Positions 26,441-40,355 of a DNA stretch of 64,000 nucleotides are shown here, piece after piece. The stretch covers positions 23,144,915 to 23,208,914 of the forward strand of contig NC_052395.1 in the NCBI RefSeq assembly GCF_009389715.1, given 5' to 3'. The position numbers and the translations under genes were made by a program. This stretch comes from Phoenix dactylifera (lineage: Eukaryota; Streptophyta; Magnoliopsida; Arecales; Arecaceae). The notes below the pieces were generated by a model. That model was not told the DNA's origin and did not search any database. It saw nothing but the letters and a program-made list of their open reading frames with translations. Numbering within the stretch: the first letter of the stretch is position 1; each line of letters opens with the position of its first letter.

Positions 26441-26559
26441 AGTATTTATGCAAAAAATTCGTAAATATTTACCTTCTAAATGTTTCTAACACCTTATTTA
26501 TCACATCTTCATTGTTATTGTTAGTTGGAGCTCTAAGATATCAATTTAATTTACCAAAA

Positions 26560-27573
<1,014 letters not shown>

Positions 27574-27959
27574 TGCTGTGAGATTGATGGATGTAAGAGC
27601 AGACAATTTTTGTCACCGATAAGCAAAAGAATGTCTTAGCATATTGCTTTCTGTTAAACCGATTGTATCATTTTGTAATTCGGGGATTACCCTATCCTAC
27701 CAAGAAATAAAGGAAAAAAAAGGAAAAAGAAAAAGAAAAAACCCTAAGCCCAGGTATATTATTTGTCACCCTATCTGTTCCAACCTCGGACACTTGTAAG
27801 AGTTTTGCACAGAGCTAGTGTCTCGGATTATATCAAAGGTCTTGTCCCTGATCGCAGGAATGACGGGATCCTCGGCATCCATTCTTTTTTGTGAAGCACA
27901 TACCACTCGGATCACTCACCTGGATCTTATACTGGTGCCATGGATATCAACTCCGAGAT
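27574..27959. other. CRK-3 3' flank, no gene recognised
   Basis: A purine run (27705-27740) and unassigned sequence. Part of the right side may already belong to the LINE relic. Confidence 0.4.
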
Positions 27960-28549
27960 GTTTTCAGGTTTACCTAGGGTGCACTGCAACCACCTTCGGT
28001 CTTCTCGACTCGTTAAGCTCTTACAGAAATCGACTGGCAGCCATAGCTGAAGAAATTCGAACAAAAGTTCGCAGGCCAGAAGATGACAGTTGTCAGCGGG
28101 TGGCAGGCTCACATTGATAAATTTGGTGCTCTCAGCCCTGTCTCTCTACCATGTCTCTGTTTCTCCTTCCAACTTGGTTACTGACTAAGGTCCTGTTTGG
28201 GAGCTTTTGGAGGGCCAAAAAGTACTTTCTGGCCCTCCAAAAGTACTTTTAGCTAAAAAATGGTGTTTGGTAAATTTTTTGAAAAGCTGCGAGAAGCTGA
28301 AAACAGCTTTTGGGGGGAAGCTCTAATTTGGAGCTTTCCGAAAATGCTGTTTTCAGCTTTTTCGGAAAGCTGTATTTTTGACCAAAATACCCCCATGTAA
28401 AAAAAAATTCCTCTCCCAAAACCTTGTCGTACCGCCTGTTCCTCTCCCAACCGACCCGCCCCCACCCCCCCCTCCCCCCGCCCTGTTCCTCTCCCAACCC
28501 ACCTCCCAACCCACCAGCACCCCCACCCCTCCCCTCGCACCGCCGCCGC

Positions 28550-28735
28550 CGCTGCCGCTGCTGTGCCTCCCTCTCCCCCGCCGCCGCTGCAGTGCCTCCC
28601 TCTCCCCCGCCGCCGCTGCAGTGCCTCCCCCTCCCCCGCCGCTGCTGCAGTGCCTCCCTCTCCCCCGCCGCCGCACCCCGTCCCTCTCCCCCGCCGCTGC
28701 ACCCCGTCCCTCTCCCCCGCCGCCGTAGTGCCGCA
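28550..28735. repeat. ~30-bp C-rich minisatellite
   Basis: About six units of ctccctctcccccgccgccg plus ctgcagtgc or ctgcaccccgtc variants, inside the Harbinger-type element. Confidence 0.9.
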
Positions 28736-28914
28736 CCCCCTCCGGCGCCGTCGGCCACCGAGACTGCCGCCGGCCACGGCCCGGCCCCCTCCGGCGGCCG
28801 CCACGGCCTGGCCCCCTTCCGGTGCTACGGAGAAGGGCGCAGAGGAAGGAAGGAGAAGAAGAGAAGAAAAAAAAGAAAAGAACAAAAAAAGAAGAAAAGG
28901 AAATAAAATAAAAG

Positions 28915-29110
28915 AAAAGAAAAGAAAAGAATAAATAAATAAATAAATAAATGCATAAATAAATATTTATATAAATGAATGAATGAATGAATAAATAAAT
29001 AAGATAATAAATAAATATATTTCAATGGATAAAATAATAAATAAATAAATACATAAATAAAAATATATATACGAATGAACGTATAAATAAATAAATATAA
29101 AGAAAAATAA
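28915..29110. repeat. (AAAT)n-rich tract
   Basis: Tetranucleotide aaat/gaat runs, inside the Harbinger-type element. Confidence 0.85.
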
Positions 29111-29220
29111 TGAGTGAGTGGCAAATAATCTGATCCTTATGATATTGATAAGTACAGTGAATTTGTCGCCATTGCAAATAGTTAAGTAAAGAGATAATCT
29201 ATTAAACAGATAAATGGTTA

Positions 29221-29640
29221 TTTATTGTTGTATTATACTATAAGTATATTATTATATTACATTATATCATAATACATTAATATGTAATGTTAAATAATTT
29301 AATATTATGTTATATTATGAAAAATTAATTTATACTAATAATATATTATTTTATACCTTTATTATTGTATTATACTATACATATTATATTATATTACCTT
29401 ATATCATAATACATTAATATGTTATTTTAAATAATTTAATATTATGTCATATTATGAGAAATTAATTAATACTAATAATTATAATATTTTATACCTTTAT
29501 TATTGTATTATACTATAAATATAATATATATTATATTATATCATAATACATTAATATGTTATGTTAAATAATTTAATATTATGTTATATTATAGAAAATT
29601 AATTTACTCTAATAATTATATTACATTATGCTATGCTATG
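29221..29640. repeat. ~140-bp AT-rich tandem array, three units
   Basis: Units start near 29221, 29360 and 29500 with 'ttattgttgtattatactat' or a variant; each contains 'atatcataatacattaatatg' and 'aaataatttaatattatg'. Confidence 0.8.
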
Positions 29641-30110
29641 CAATATCATATTACTACATTATAATAATAATATTTTATATTACAGTAATATTATACTATA
29701 TCGTATATTATGTACTAATATATGTTATGTTTTATCATGCTCTATTGTATAATACTATGCAATGTTCTTTATGGTAATTTTATCATATAAAAGTACTTTC
29801 TCAGTTTGTTTACCAAATATATGTTAAAGTGCCACAGCATTTTAAAAATATAGTTACCAAACAACAAACAGCTTTTTATAACAGCTCTACTTCAGACAGC
29901 TCTACTTCCAACAGCTCCACTAAACAGGGCCTAAATTAGATAAGTTGAGAAGAAGCTTTCTATGGTGTGGCAAGCCTAGTTCTTTACCGACGTCTAACCT
30001 GGTCAACTGGAAGGGGGGACTGGGCATCCTGAATTGAGCATGATTCAACGGGCGCTTCTCACTAAATGGGCATGGAGGCTGTTGACTGATGGAGAACAGT
30101 TAAGGATAAA

Positions 30111-31314
30111 TCAAATCAAATCAGCTTATTACAAAAGATGCAGCTTTAGCTGCACCAGGAGGAAGACAAAATGACGAAAGCATCGGTCATCTGGAGAAAC
30201 ATTTGCAAATTCTGAATCCATTCCGGATCAGTCTGAAGTTCACTAATAGGACAGGTACAGACATCCTTTAGTAACTCTAGCATTCATGGAAGAAGCTTTA
30301 GTAGCAGACTATTGGAATCAACAACCAGGAACTGGAAAGTTACTATGGACACCCCACCGCCGAACCAGACACTAACAGAATACCCAATGATGCCAATTTA
30401 CTTAAAACTATTCTAATATATAGCTTCGGTAACACTGATGTTTTAAATGAACCTCCTTTGTTGTCACTATTTGCTGTGATACTGGAAATAGTATATGTGA
30501 AACTGCTAAGATCTATAAATTTTTGAAAATGACTGAAGTTATTAAAGAACCATTATAGTACAAATTAAAGAACAAAATAACAATAAATTATTTTCTTAAA
30601 TCATTTTGTGAGAGAAATTTTCATAAATCACTGTTCACCAGATATCATTTCTTTTTCCTACATGATATAGGGACTTATATTAAAAATAAATCTTTAACAG
30701 GATTTGGCTAGGTGTGACTCTCTTTGCTACTTTTGGACTTCAGTGCCAAATCCATGGCTTAGGAAAACGCTGGCGAGATTGAAGTGGCAGTAAATCCCAT
30801 TCTCTCTTACCCATCTCTTTCATTCATCAAGAAGAAGATATTTACTCATCAAGAAGGAAGATATTAGGATTTTATAAAATTATTAAAACAAAAAAAAATG
30901 ATGAATATGATGAGTCCTCCCCAAAAATAGAGAGTTTGATGAAGGCTATAGTCATTTTAGATTTATATAATAGACTATCCAAAATAATAACTATATTAAA
31001 TAAGAGTTCTTTTTATTACTCAAAACAAAGAATCTTATTAATAACATTTAATATACAATCCAAAATAAAGAATCGCTCTAAATAAAAATCCTACTTCTTA
31101 TTCAAAAAAAAGAATCGTATTGATAATATTATTAATAGATTAGTCCCATTACTTGAGCTACGATAAAACATGACCTTACAGGCATAGAAAGCCATTTCTT
31201 TTTTTTATGTTGGACCGACAACTTTACAAAGCCTAGAGTAAAACAGCCACTCATATTAGCTAATACGATGTACGACAAATAGGTAGGTAAAATTGAAGAA
31301 GCTTTCTAAAGCAC
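30111..31314. other. no gene recognised
   Basis: AT-rich DNA without long open frames or clear repeats. Probably old transposon debris. Confidence 0.5.
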
Positions 31315-31608
31315 TTAGCCACCATAATTAGCCACATATGAAGCCATCCAGTTTGTCGTCCTATTTGTTCCTCCGAAGACATGCTTGGCAACGCATGAAA
31401 TGATATTTGCTTTAATTTTTCGAATGACTGGTATTAAGGAATGAATAGATATATGATACAAAGATGGCAGCACAATAAATGCCTTCCACTTCCATGTCTG
31501 AATATCACTGTCTAATGTGCTAATCACAGGCAACCTTCCTGCATATTGGTAGATCAATGCTGCATCAATAGTTTGATGGAGGGAGTATGCTATGAAACTT
31601 CCCTTCAA
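31315..31608 (-). pseudogene. RNase H-like fragment of a LINE or related gene
   Basis: An open frame of 97 aa. Its C-terminal end (IKANIISCVAKHVFGGTNRT, then TNWMASYVANYG) follows the pattern of plant RVT_3/RNase H tails (..HV.RE.N..ADWMA..G). The N-terminal half is less certain. There are no catalytic residues to judge. Confidence 0.5.
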
Positions 31609-33331
31609 GGTTCTAAGAGCCCATCTTAGTTTATCAACTTCAAAAACAAACTTATTTATTGCTAGTTTTGATTTCTTAGAAGGAAAATAGATTGTCTAAG
31701 CAATTAGTAATTAAAGTTTTTGGTCTTTAGTATGTATGGCAGCGATTTGCGGTTTAATTTGGTCTTGGTTATACCTTTGTTCGATCTGATCGGAGAGAAG
31801 GAATAATTTTCTCAACCTGTTCAACTCGAAATCTCAAAAAAAATTGAGAAAATATGAAAAATTGGCGAAAGTAGGGTTTAAATTCCCTTTGTTCATTAAT
31901 GATTAATGGATGAATCAGACCTCAGGTACATAACCTTTCTTTCTTATATCCGTAGAGGTCTATCCTTACACAATTCAGATTGGATTACTTTTCTAATTTG
32001 ATTGGGACTAACTTGTCAAAAATACATTGACTAGTAGGAATGAACATGAAAAGGTTAAAATCTTACAAAAGATATATTTCGACTTATATATCAACTTTGC
32101 CTTTTGTTGCTCCACCGAATTTTTCTCAGATTGTGAGATAGACCTGATTAAAGTCTTTTTTTAAAAGAAAACTTTTAGTTTAACCGTTCCACTTCAAGAT
32201 TCAAATGATGGAATTTAGACCTGATTGCTAAGGGCACTGCCCCATTTAGAGAGAACTGTCATATCATACATCTCGAAAAGTTATCCGATTTCAAAAAAAA
32301 AAATCTCAATCGAGCAACCTATGATCAAGTTATGGTCTTCAAAAGTTCGGCTTTCCGATATGGTGAATCTTTTTCCTGGATCCTATGTAGCTCCATTCAT
32401 AGTGATCAAAATAATCCACATTAAGTTTAGTGATCCTCCTACATCATCATTCCTAAATGATATTGTCTCATTGCTAAATTTTCTTTTGATGCAGGGAAAA
32501 GTAATAACACTCCAAAAATAGTTCTAATTGTTTCCATCTCCGTCGTTGCTGCACTGGTGGTCCTTTTTGCCATCTGTATCTACTTACGTAGAAGGAAAAT
32601 ATTTAGGAGAGCACACAGTAAGTCTTTCTTGCTGCATCATTGTTCTAAGAAATCCATTTCAAGACAAATGGACTGGTTTCTTATGTAGTTAAGCTTGTTT
32701 CGGGAGTAGTTGATGGAGATGAGGCGTTCAGAAGTTCCAAACCATTATTATTTGATTTGGGCGACCTTAGAGATGCCACAGATAACTTCTCCAATGCAAA
32801 TAAGCTGGGAGAAGGTGGTTTCGGACCGGTTTACAAGGTAATTATCTAGACTGAGGTCTTCAAGGTCACTCATAGAGTTGTGAACATTGTTATTGATTTG
32901 ACAAACGGTAATTGCTTTTTTATGCCTTTTGAATCTTATCCAGGGGACCCTGCGGGATGGACAAGAAATAGCTGTGAAAAGGCTCTCAGGAAGTTCAGGG
33001 CAAGGACTAGTAGAGTTAAGAAATGAGGTTGTTCTGGTTGCCAAGCTTCAACATAGAAACCTTGTTAAGTTGTTGGGTTGTTGCCTCGAGGAACAAGAGG
33101 GTTGCTTGTCTATGAGTACCTTCCAAATACAAGCCTTGACAAATTTTTATTTGGTATGCTCCATTTTCTACATTCATATTTTTCATAACCATTTCCATAG
33201 TACTTCCTTGGTTTTAAGCAACTTGGAACATCATTAGGTTGTTACTTATATAACCCTGTTGTGATGAGTCGTCCACTGAGCTAAGCTGTATATATTTCTT
33301 ACTAGCCTATTACAACACTTGATACATGTTT

Positions 33332-33618
33332 TGTTATACCATCTGTAAATAGGATCATGAACCAACCATGAAAAAAGGGAAGCATACCTGGATCCATTGA
33401 TTTCTGAATGATCAAGTCCTTAGTTCGTATCTCCCTCTTGGCCCCTGTTCGAACACCCAGGAGATGGAGTCCAATTTTCTGTGTTCCCCTTCAAGGCAAA
33501 GGGTGAGACCCCGTTATGTTATCCTACCATCAAGGATAATGCTTCCACTTCTCAAGGAGACAGTTACGGTAATCCTCGTAACTGACCACGTCGTGGTCAT
33601 GTGGGTCAAAACCCAACA
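33332..33618 (-). repeat. copia LTR (3' LTR in element orientation)
   Basis: 287 bp, tgttatacc...cccaaca. It differs from the other LTR at about position 33515 (aaaggg versus agaggg). Confidence 0.95.
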
Positions 33619-33997
33619 TTCTCCCACTTGGCCCATATGACCATACTTTGGTTAGAATGATATAAACATTAGGCGCGCATCATTCTAATCCATAGTCAGT
33701 TGGGTCATCATAATACCATAATTAAATAACTTACTAATGCGAGTCAAGGTGGTTCCACATCAACATAATGACATAGTTCCTTCCAAGTACTACAACACTA
33801 GCAAATTATTTAACCACAGTCCATAAATGAGAAGTATCTTTAATGGTCAAACATTATGTCTTTGTCAGAGACAATTCCTGTAATCATACATTCAAACCCC
33901 ATACATGTACATATATTTGAAGAACAGGAAAAACAGAAACATAATCAATTATATCTAAGTGTCAAAGAAATAAACATAATACAATCCTCAATTAATA

Positions 33998-36900
33998 TCA
34001 TGGATTACAACTAAGACCCATTCTTTCAACATGCTCTTTAAAAGTCTTCGGTTGTAAACCTTTTGTCAAAGGATCGGCAATCATGAGCTCTGTCCTCATA
34101 TTTTCTATAGACACATTTTGTTTCTGAACTTCCTCCTTGACAACAAAATATTTAAGTTCAATGTGCTTGGCACCATTAGAATATTTGTCGTTTTTGGAGA
34201 AATGGACGGCTGCAGTATTGTCACAAAAGATTCTCAGCGGCCTGGCAATAGAGTCGACAATCCCAAGTCCCGAGATGAAGTTACGCAGCCACAAACTATG
34301 AACTGTGGCCTCAAAGCATGCCACAAATTCTGCTTCCATGGTGGACGAAGCAGTGCTTGTCTGTTTGGCACTTTTCCATGAGATTGCTCCTCCAGCTAAT
34401 AGGAACAAATAGCCAAACGTTGACTTTCTACTATCCACACATCCAGCAAAGTCTGAATCCAAATAGCCAATCACCTCAAGGCTATCTGACTTTCTATATG
34501 TAAGCATGTAATTCTTTGTTCCTTGCAAGTATCTCATCACCTTCTTTGCAGCTTTCCAGTGATCCATCCCTGGATTACTTTGGTATCTTCCTAGCATTTC
34601 AACTGCAAAACTGATGTCCGGTCTGGTACAGGTCTGAGCGTACATCAAGCTACCAACTGCAGAAGCATAAGGTATATTTTCCATCTGCTTACGTTCCAAT
34701 TCATTCTGTGGGCATTGCATGAGACTAAATTTATCCCCTTTCTGAATTGGAACAACACTGGCTGAACAGTTCTCCATACCAAATCTCTCTAGAACTCTGT
34801 CTATATATGCCTTTTGAGACAACCCTAACAATCCACGTGATCGATCACGAAATATTTCAATGCCTATCACATAGGTTGCCTCATTCATATCTTTCATTTC
34901 AAAGTTCTTTGAGAGAAAAACCTTAGTTTCAAACAATAAGCCAAGATCACTACTGGCAAGCAATATGTCATCAACATATAGGACCAAAAAGATAAACTTG
35001 CTCCCACTGACCTTCAGGTATATACACCGATCAACAGTGTTTTCCTTAAAACCGAAGGAAATGATGGTATCATTAAACTTGCGATACCATTGTCGGGAAG
35101 CTTGTTTAAGACCATATATTGACTTCTTTAATTTGCAAACCATGTGTTCTTTTCTCTTTAATGGAAAACCTTCGGGCTGGTCCATATAGACTTCTTCATC
35201 TAAACTCCCATTCAGAAAAGCAGTTTTTACATCCATTTGGTGCAACTCTAAATCATAATGTGCAACCAAAGCCATAATGATTCTAAATGAGTCCTTTTTA
35301 GATACAGGAGAAAAGGTCTCTTTATAATCAATGTCTCCTTTCTGAGTGAAACCCTTGGCCACCAGTCTGGCTTTATGTCGTTCAACATTACCCTTTGAGT
35401 CGAGCTTGGTCTTAAAGACCCACTTACACCCAACTGTCTTACAACCTTCGGGCAAATCAACGACATCCCAGACTTCATTCTGATCCATTGATTTTAACTC
35501 ATCTTTCATGGCATCAATCCATTTAGTAGAATCAATACTTTCTATGGCTTGTTTAAAAGAAACCGGATCTTTTCTTGTCCCTATATCAAAATCAAGTTCT
35601 TGTAGATAAACCATATAATCATTTGGAATGGCAGATCTTCTTTCTCTTTGAGATCTCCTTAATGTCATCCCTTGTGGTTCTTCTACAACTTGTTCAGTGG
35701 TGATAACTTCATTATGGAGTGTTTGATCATTAATTTGTTGTTCATTGTTATTAAACTGTGTGACAACTGTAGGAACAACAATTTTCTTAGAAGTCATGGG
35801 TAAAGGGACTTGCACCCTAACTTCTTGAATTTTCACATTTTGTGGTTTATCACTCCCACTGGTTTCACCATTCTCAATGAATTTGACATTACCGGTCTCT
35901 ATAATTCTCGTACTATGGTTAGGACAGTAAATCCTATACCCTTTGGATTTTTCGGGATAACCTATAAAGTATCCACTAATCGTTCTAAAATCCAATTTCT
36001 TTTCATGTGGATTATAAATTCTGGCCTCCGCTGGACAACCCCAAACATGCAGGTGTCTTAAACTCGGTTTCCTTCCTGTCCATAACTCAAAAGGAGTTTT
36101 TGGAACTGCCTTACTAGGAACCCGGTTTAATATGTATACAGCAGTCTTAAGGGCTTCCATCCACAACGATATGGGTAACGAAAAATTACTTAACATACTC
36201 CTAACCATATCCATAAGTGTACGATTACGCCTTTCAGCTACTCCATTCTGCTGTGGCGTTCCCGGCATAGTGTATTGAGCACGTATGCCATGCTTTTCTA
36301 AGAGTTTAGCAAATGGGCCAGGGTGTTGTACTGTTTCATCATACCTACCATAATATTCACCACCTCTATCAGACCTGACAATTTTCACCTTTCTATCTAA
36401 TTGTCTTTCAACCTCAGTAATGTATACCTCTAGGACATCCACTGCCTGAGATTTTTCATGCAACAAATAGACATAACCATAACGTGAAAAATCATCAATA
36501 AAGGTGATAAAATACTTCTCTCCACCAAATGATGGGGAGTCAAAAGGCACACAAATGTCTGTATAGATAATTTCAAGAAGTTCTTCACTTCTTGTGGCAA
36601 CTTTCTTTGTGTGTTTGGTTTGCTTTCCCTTAATGCAGTCTACACACATACCGAGATCAGTAAAGTCTAAGTTTGACAAAATTCCATCCTTTACTAATCT
36701 CTCTAATCTTTCTTTGGATATATGACCCAATCTTTTATGCCACAAGTTAGAAGATTTTTTATTTATCAGGTTTCGTTTAATTCCAACATTACGATGCAAG
36801 GTCATAAGAGTTTCAGCAAAATGATTATCAAGATTTACTTTATATAAACCATCACACAAGACACCAGAACCAATGAAGAGATTGTCTTTGAAAAGACGCA

Positions 36901-38056
36901 AACTACCATTCCCAATTTTAAAGAAATATCCTTCAACATCAAGTTTAGAAACAGAAATCAAATTTCTAGAAATAGAAGGAACATAAAGAGTCTGAAGCAA
37001 ATCTAAATGACAACCAGTATTTAAAAACAAACGATAGGTTCCAACAGCTGTTACAGGAACTCTAACCCCATTCCCCAAAACGATAAAACTCTCATTTGGA
37101 TCTTGCATCTGGGTTGTAAGGAATCCCTACATCGTATTTGAAACATGAACATTAGAACCTGAGTCAAACCACCAAGTATTAGAAGGAACTTCAGTAAGGT
37201 TTGATTCAAAACATACATAAGCCAAAGGCTTACCTTTCTTTTCAAACCATGCCTTGCGTTTATGGCAGTCCTTCTGATAGTGTTCCAATTTCTTGCAAAA
37301 ATGGCATCTATCTTTGTTTTGCTTCTTCTTATGAACCTCGGTATCATGATGAGGCTCTTTACCCTTGGATGGTCCACTCTTCATGCCCTTTCTTGGCTTC
37401 TTCCATTTCTTCTTGGCTCCATGACTTACAAGATTGACAGAATGATGTCCTTGTTGCTTAAGTCTTGTCTCCTCTTGTACAAGCATACTGGTCAATTCAT
37501 TCACATTCCACTTATCCTTAATAGTGTTATAGTGAATTTGAAATGATCCAAATTGAGGAGGCAAGGAGTTCAAAATAAATTGAACTAAAAAGGATTCATT
37601 CACATCCATCCCAAGAGCCTTCAGCTTAGCAGCTATATTTGTCATTTCAAGGATATGCTCATGCATCCCACAAGTACCATCAAATTTCATGGTGGTAAGT
37701 TTAGCCATTAATGTCCCAGCCAGAGACTTATCAGCAGATCGGAAACGTTCTTCCACAATTTTCAATAATGCTTGAGCACTGTCACATTCAGGAAGCGTTG
37801 ACTTGATATTGTTCGCTATACTCATCCGCACAAACATAATGCTCAATTTGTTCGATCTTTCCCAAGTCTTATAAAAAGATCTTTCTTCCGAGCTGCTCAA
37901 ATCAGTAATGTCAGCCGGTTTCTCAGATCGGAGTGCTAAATCAAGATCCAGAACACCTAGGTGAAACTGGACTTGTTCATTCCACTCTGAGAAATTAGTT
38001 CCATTAAAAATCGTAACAGATGAAGCTTGCGAATGAAGCGAAACAGGAATAGATAC
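33998..38056 (-). pseudogene. copia gag-pol polyprotein with one TAG
   Basis: Gag is readable from about 38056 (SIPVSLHSQASSVTIFNGTN), with the UBN2-like core and a CCHC knuckle CHFCKKLEHYQKDC near 37310. Protease follows as WWFDSGSN near 37160. TAG at 37127-37129 interrupts VSNTM-stop-GFLTTQ, where family members have Gln (CAG to TAG). The same frame then runs open from 37126 through integrase ([18 protein letters not shown] region with [12 protein letters not shown] and [12 protein letters not shown]), RT ([31 protein letters not shown]) and RNase H ([25 protein letters not shown]) to the stop at 33998. There is no in-frame ATG just before the gag start; the sequence there is ttttcttattgcag, a splice-acceptor shape. 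Confidence 0.93.
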
Positions 38057-38671
38057 TGCAATAAGAAAATTAACAATAAGAAAATTCTTACAACATTAAC
38101 ACTTTGAGTTAGCAATAATGATGAATAACATAAACAGTATTACCATAATACACCTTTGGGTAGTAATCATGAAATACTAAATTACTATTATGGTGATTCC
38201 CAATTCACCTAGGAATAATTAATGATATAGGTCCAAAATTCAAATAGGTCTGTTGCCTTTGAGCATCCAAAACCTATTAAATCAAGGATACTCATTAATT
38301 ATACTAACTCAGCAAATCAATCATTTGAAAGTGGTGCACCTTTGGGCCAATCCATAATATCTCATGATTGAAAAACTATAAGTCATAATTTGCAAAGTCA
38401 TTATCTTAATACCTGGGATTAGAGTATTTGATGACTTGATGTCTATTAAACATTCTAGTTGGGTTACTTTGGCAACTACCAAACTATTTCATAATATAGA
38501 CATCAAATTAAAATAATGACATTGCATATAATTGACAATTCATAATATGACAAATTAAAATAAAACATGTATTTAATATTTTACTAATCTACACAATCAG
38601 TACATGTGTCATATCATGCTATCAAGTATATTAAAATGTAAAATAAATGACAAATTTTTTTTTTTTTAATC

Positions 38672-38850
38672 ACATTACCCTACAAGGACCTCTGCATAAA
38701 TAATATGTTTTACAGGGACTAAATTAACATATTTTGAGGACCTCTGCATAAATGATATGCTTTACAGGGACTAAATTAACATATTTTGAGGACCTCTGCA
38801 TAAATGATATGCTTTACAGGGACTAAATTAACATATTTTGTTTCTTACAG
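38672..38850. repeat. 52-bp tandem repeats in the copia leader
   Basis: Three units of aggacctctgcataaatgat... plus more diverged copies to about 39080 ('acaggg.ctta..agaaacattttcat'). They lie in the non-coding leader between the primer site and gag. Confidence 0.85.
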
Positions 38851-39299
38851 CCCTGGAAGGATGTCAACATAAATAAAATATTTCACAGGGGCTTAGCAGA
38901 AACAATTTCATCTTTTAACAGGCCTCTAAGGATTTCAGTATAAATAAAATATTTTACAGGGACTTAATAGAAACATTTTCATCTTGTAACAGCCCTCTAA
39001 GACTTCAGTATAAATAGAATGTTTCACAGGGACTTAAACAGAAACATTTCATTCTTTTAACATCCCCGGGAGGGCTGTATGAAAAAATAAAATGTTTTTC
39101 ATAAGGGCTTAACTAAAATTTCTCTTCTATTGGCTAAACGAATTCGGGTTTCGGATCGAAACCCAAAAACCCGAACTCGTTATGCCTGTTATGCCTGTTT
39201 CATAGCGGGTTAACGATTACGGGTTCGGGTCGAAACTCAAAACCCGGACCCGTTATGAATAAATTAATATATATATATATTTTTAAAAGAACTGAAGAC

Positions 39300-39650
39300 G
39301 GGTCGGCCCGACCCGTCTTCCTCCTCTTTTAGCGGCGGGCTAGGGTTCCGCCAAACCCAGCCCGCCTGCCTCCGATCGCCGGGCGGCGAGCGCGCCGCCT
39401 CCCTCCGGTGGAGTCGCCGCCCGATGGCGAGCCCACCGGCGGTCGCACGCCAGCAGGGGCAACGCCGGCGGGCTGGGGTTCCGCCGAACCCAGCCCGTCG
39501 GCCCTTAGGAGCGGCGGGCGGCGATCATGCCGCTGGACGAAGTGCCGCCCGACGGCGTCACCGGGATGGGCCCGACGCCGGACGAAACGCCGCCCGACGG
39601 CGTCACCCGCAGGAATACGCCGCCCGACGGCGATCATCCGGTAAGTTTTC
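39300..39650. other. GC-rich island in the copia leader
   Basis: Sharply GC-rich compared with its neighbours; 'cgccgcccga(c/t)ggcg' recurs at least five times. The open frames on both strands follow from the composition. It may be captured sequence or a structured leader RNA. Confidence 0.6.
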
Positions 39651-39771
39651 CTCCTTTTTTTTTTTTTTTTAAAGGGTGGGAGGCAGACCATGGCCGGCGG
39701 CTACGCCGGATCCTTTGATGGCTCGCGGCGCCATATGCCGGCCAGATCCGGCGTCAGCAAGGTCAAACCCC

Positions 39772-39846
39772 GGGTGGGGTTGTTTCTCAAATCCATGGAT
39801 CCGGCATTGAAGGGTTGTTTCTCAAATCCATGGATCCGGCATTGGG
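39772..39846. repeat. short direct repeat in the copia leader
   Basis: 'ggttgtttctcaaatccatggatccggcattg' occurs twice in succession with a short spacer. Confidence 0.8.
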
Positions 39847-40054
39847 GTTGCTTGGAATCATCAAAAACCCATCCAGGGACAACGCAATGGTCGACTCTCG
39901 GCATTGGGGTTGTTTTGCCGGCCATCACAGGGTCGGACCATCCCATTGCCAAGTCCCTGCGGCCGTGGAGGACTATCCATGGACAGTCAAAAATGAGCCT
40001 TTTACCGTGATCTAGTTCTACCCTTTACAGTGATCTGGTTCTAGGATGAACCAG

Positions 40055-40066
40055 GCTCTGATACCA
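40055..40066 (-). promoter_or_regulatory. copia primer-binding site
   Basis: gctctgatacca is the exact reverse complement of TGGTATCAGAGC, the initiator Met-tRNA primer site, two bases from the LTR at 40069. Confidence 0.93.
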
Positions 40067-40068
40067 CA

Positions 40069-40355
40069 TGTTATACCATCTGTAAATAGGATCATGAACC
40101 AACCATGAAAAAAGGGAAGCATACCTGGATCCATTGATTTCTGAATGATCAAGTCCTTAGTTCGTATCTCCCTCTTGGCCCCTGTTCGAACACCCAGGAG
40201 ATGGAGTCCAATTTTCTGTGTTCCCCTTCAAGGCAGAGGGTGAGACCCCGTTATGTTATCCTACCATCAAGGATAATGCTTCCACTTCTCAAGGAGACAG
40301 TTACGGTAATCCTCGTAACTGACCACGTCGTGGTCATGTGGGTCAAAACCCAACA
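40069..40355 (-). repeat. copia LTR (5' LTR in element orientation)
   Basis: 287 bp, followed by the TGTTT duplication. Confidence 0.95.

Larger units (their letters stand above)
28189..29931. mobile_element. Harbinger-type non-autonomous element, 1.74 kb
   Basis: Ends are ggtcctgtttgggagctttt and ctccactaaacagggcc, flanked by TAA on both sides (28186-28188 and 29932-29934). The outer 70 bases match, in reverse, the right end of the element at 43911-45012, so they form one family. Inside are a C-rich minisatellite, an (AAAT)n tract and a 140-bp AT-rich array, and no transposase. The long open frames on both strands at 28250-28906 are composition artefacts. Confidence 0.88.
27960..30110 (+). 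pseudogene. LINE reverse transcriptase relic split by a MITE
   Basis: Before the MITE, 27970-28185 reads VYLGCTATTF and then LTLINLVLSALSLYHVSV; after it, 29935-30100 reads KLDKLRRSFLWCGK, VNWKGGLGIL and ALLTKWAWRLLTD. Plant L1 ORF2 proteins have these segments in this order (YLGLPL..., GRLTLINSVLSALP, IDK.RR.FLW, WAWRL). The two halves belong together and are separated by the element at 28189-29931. It is decayed and not functional. Confidence 0.8.
33332..40355 (-). mobile_element. Ty1/copia retrotransposon, young and nearly intact
   Basis: 7024 bp on the minus strand with 287-bp LTRs (33332-33618 and 40069-40355) that differ at one base by my reading. Ends are TG...CA, with a perfect 5-bp target duplication TGTTT (33327-33331 and 40356-40360). 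A Met-tRNA primer site lies beside the right LTR and a polypurine tract (antisense of ttctcccacttg, 33619-33630) beside the left LTR. The gag-pol frame is open except for one TAG. The insertion is in intron 4 of CRK-4. The near-identical LTRs mean a very recent insertion. Confidence 0.96.

Noticed and set aside
28250-28906. Long proline-, glycine- or alanine-rich open frames on both strands
   Set aside because: They come from a 30-bp C-rich minisatellite in a non-autonomous element; no start context or conserved domain.
34118-37546. Plus-strand frames over the copia element
   Set aside because: Antisense shadows of gag-pol.
39329-39718. Arg/Gly-rich frames on both strands
   Set aside because: GC-rich composition and a repeated 15-mer explain them; they lie in the copia leader.
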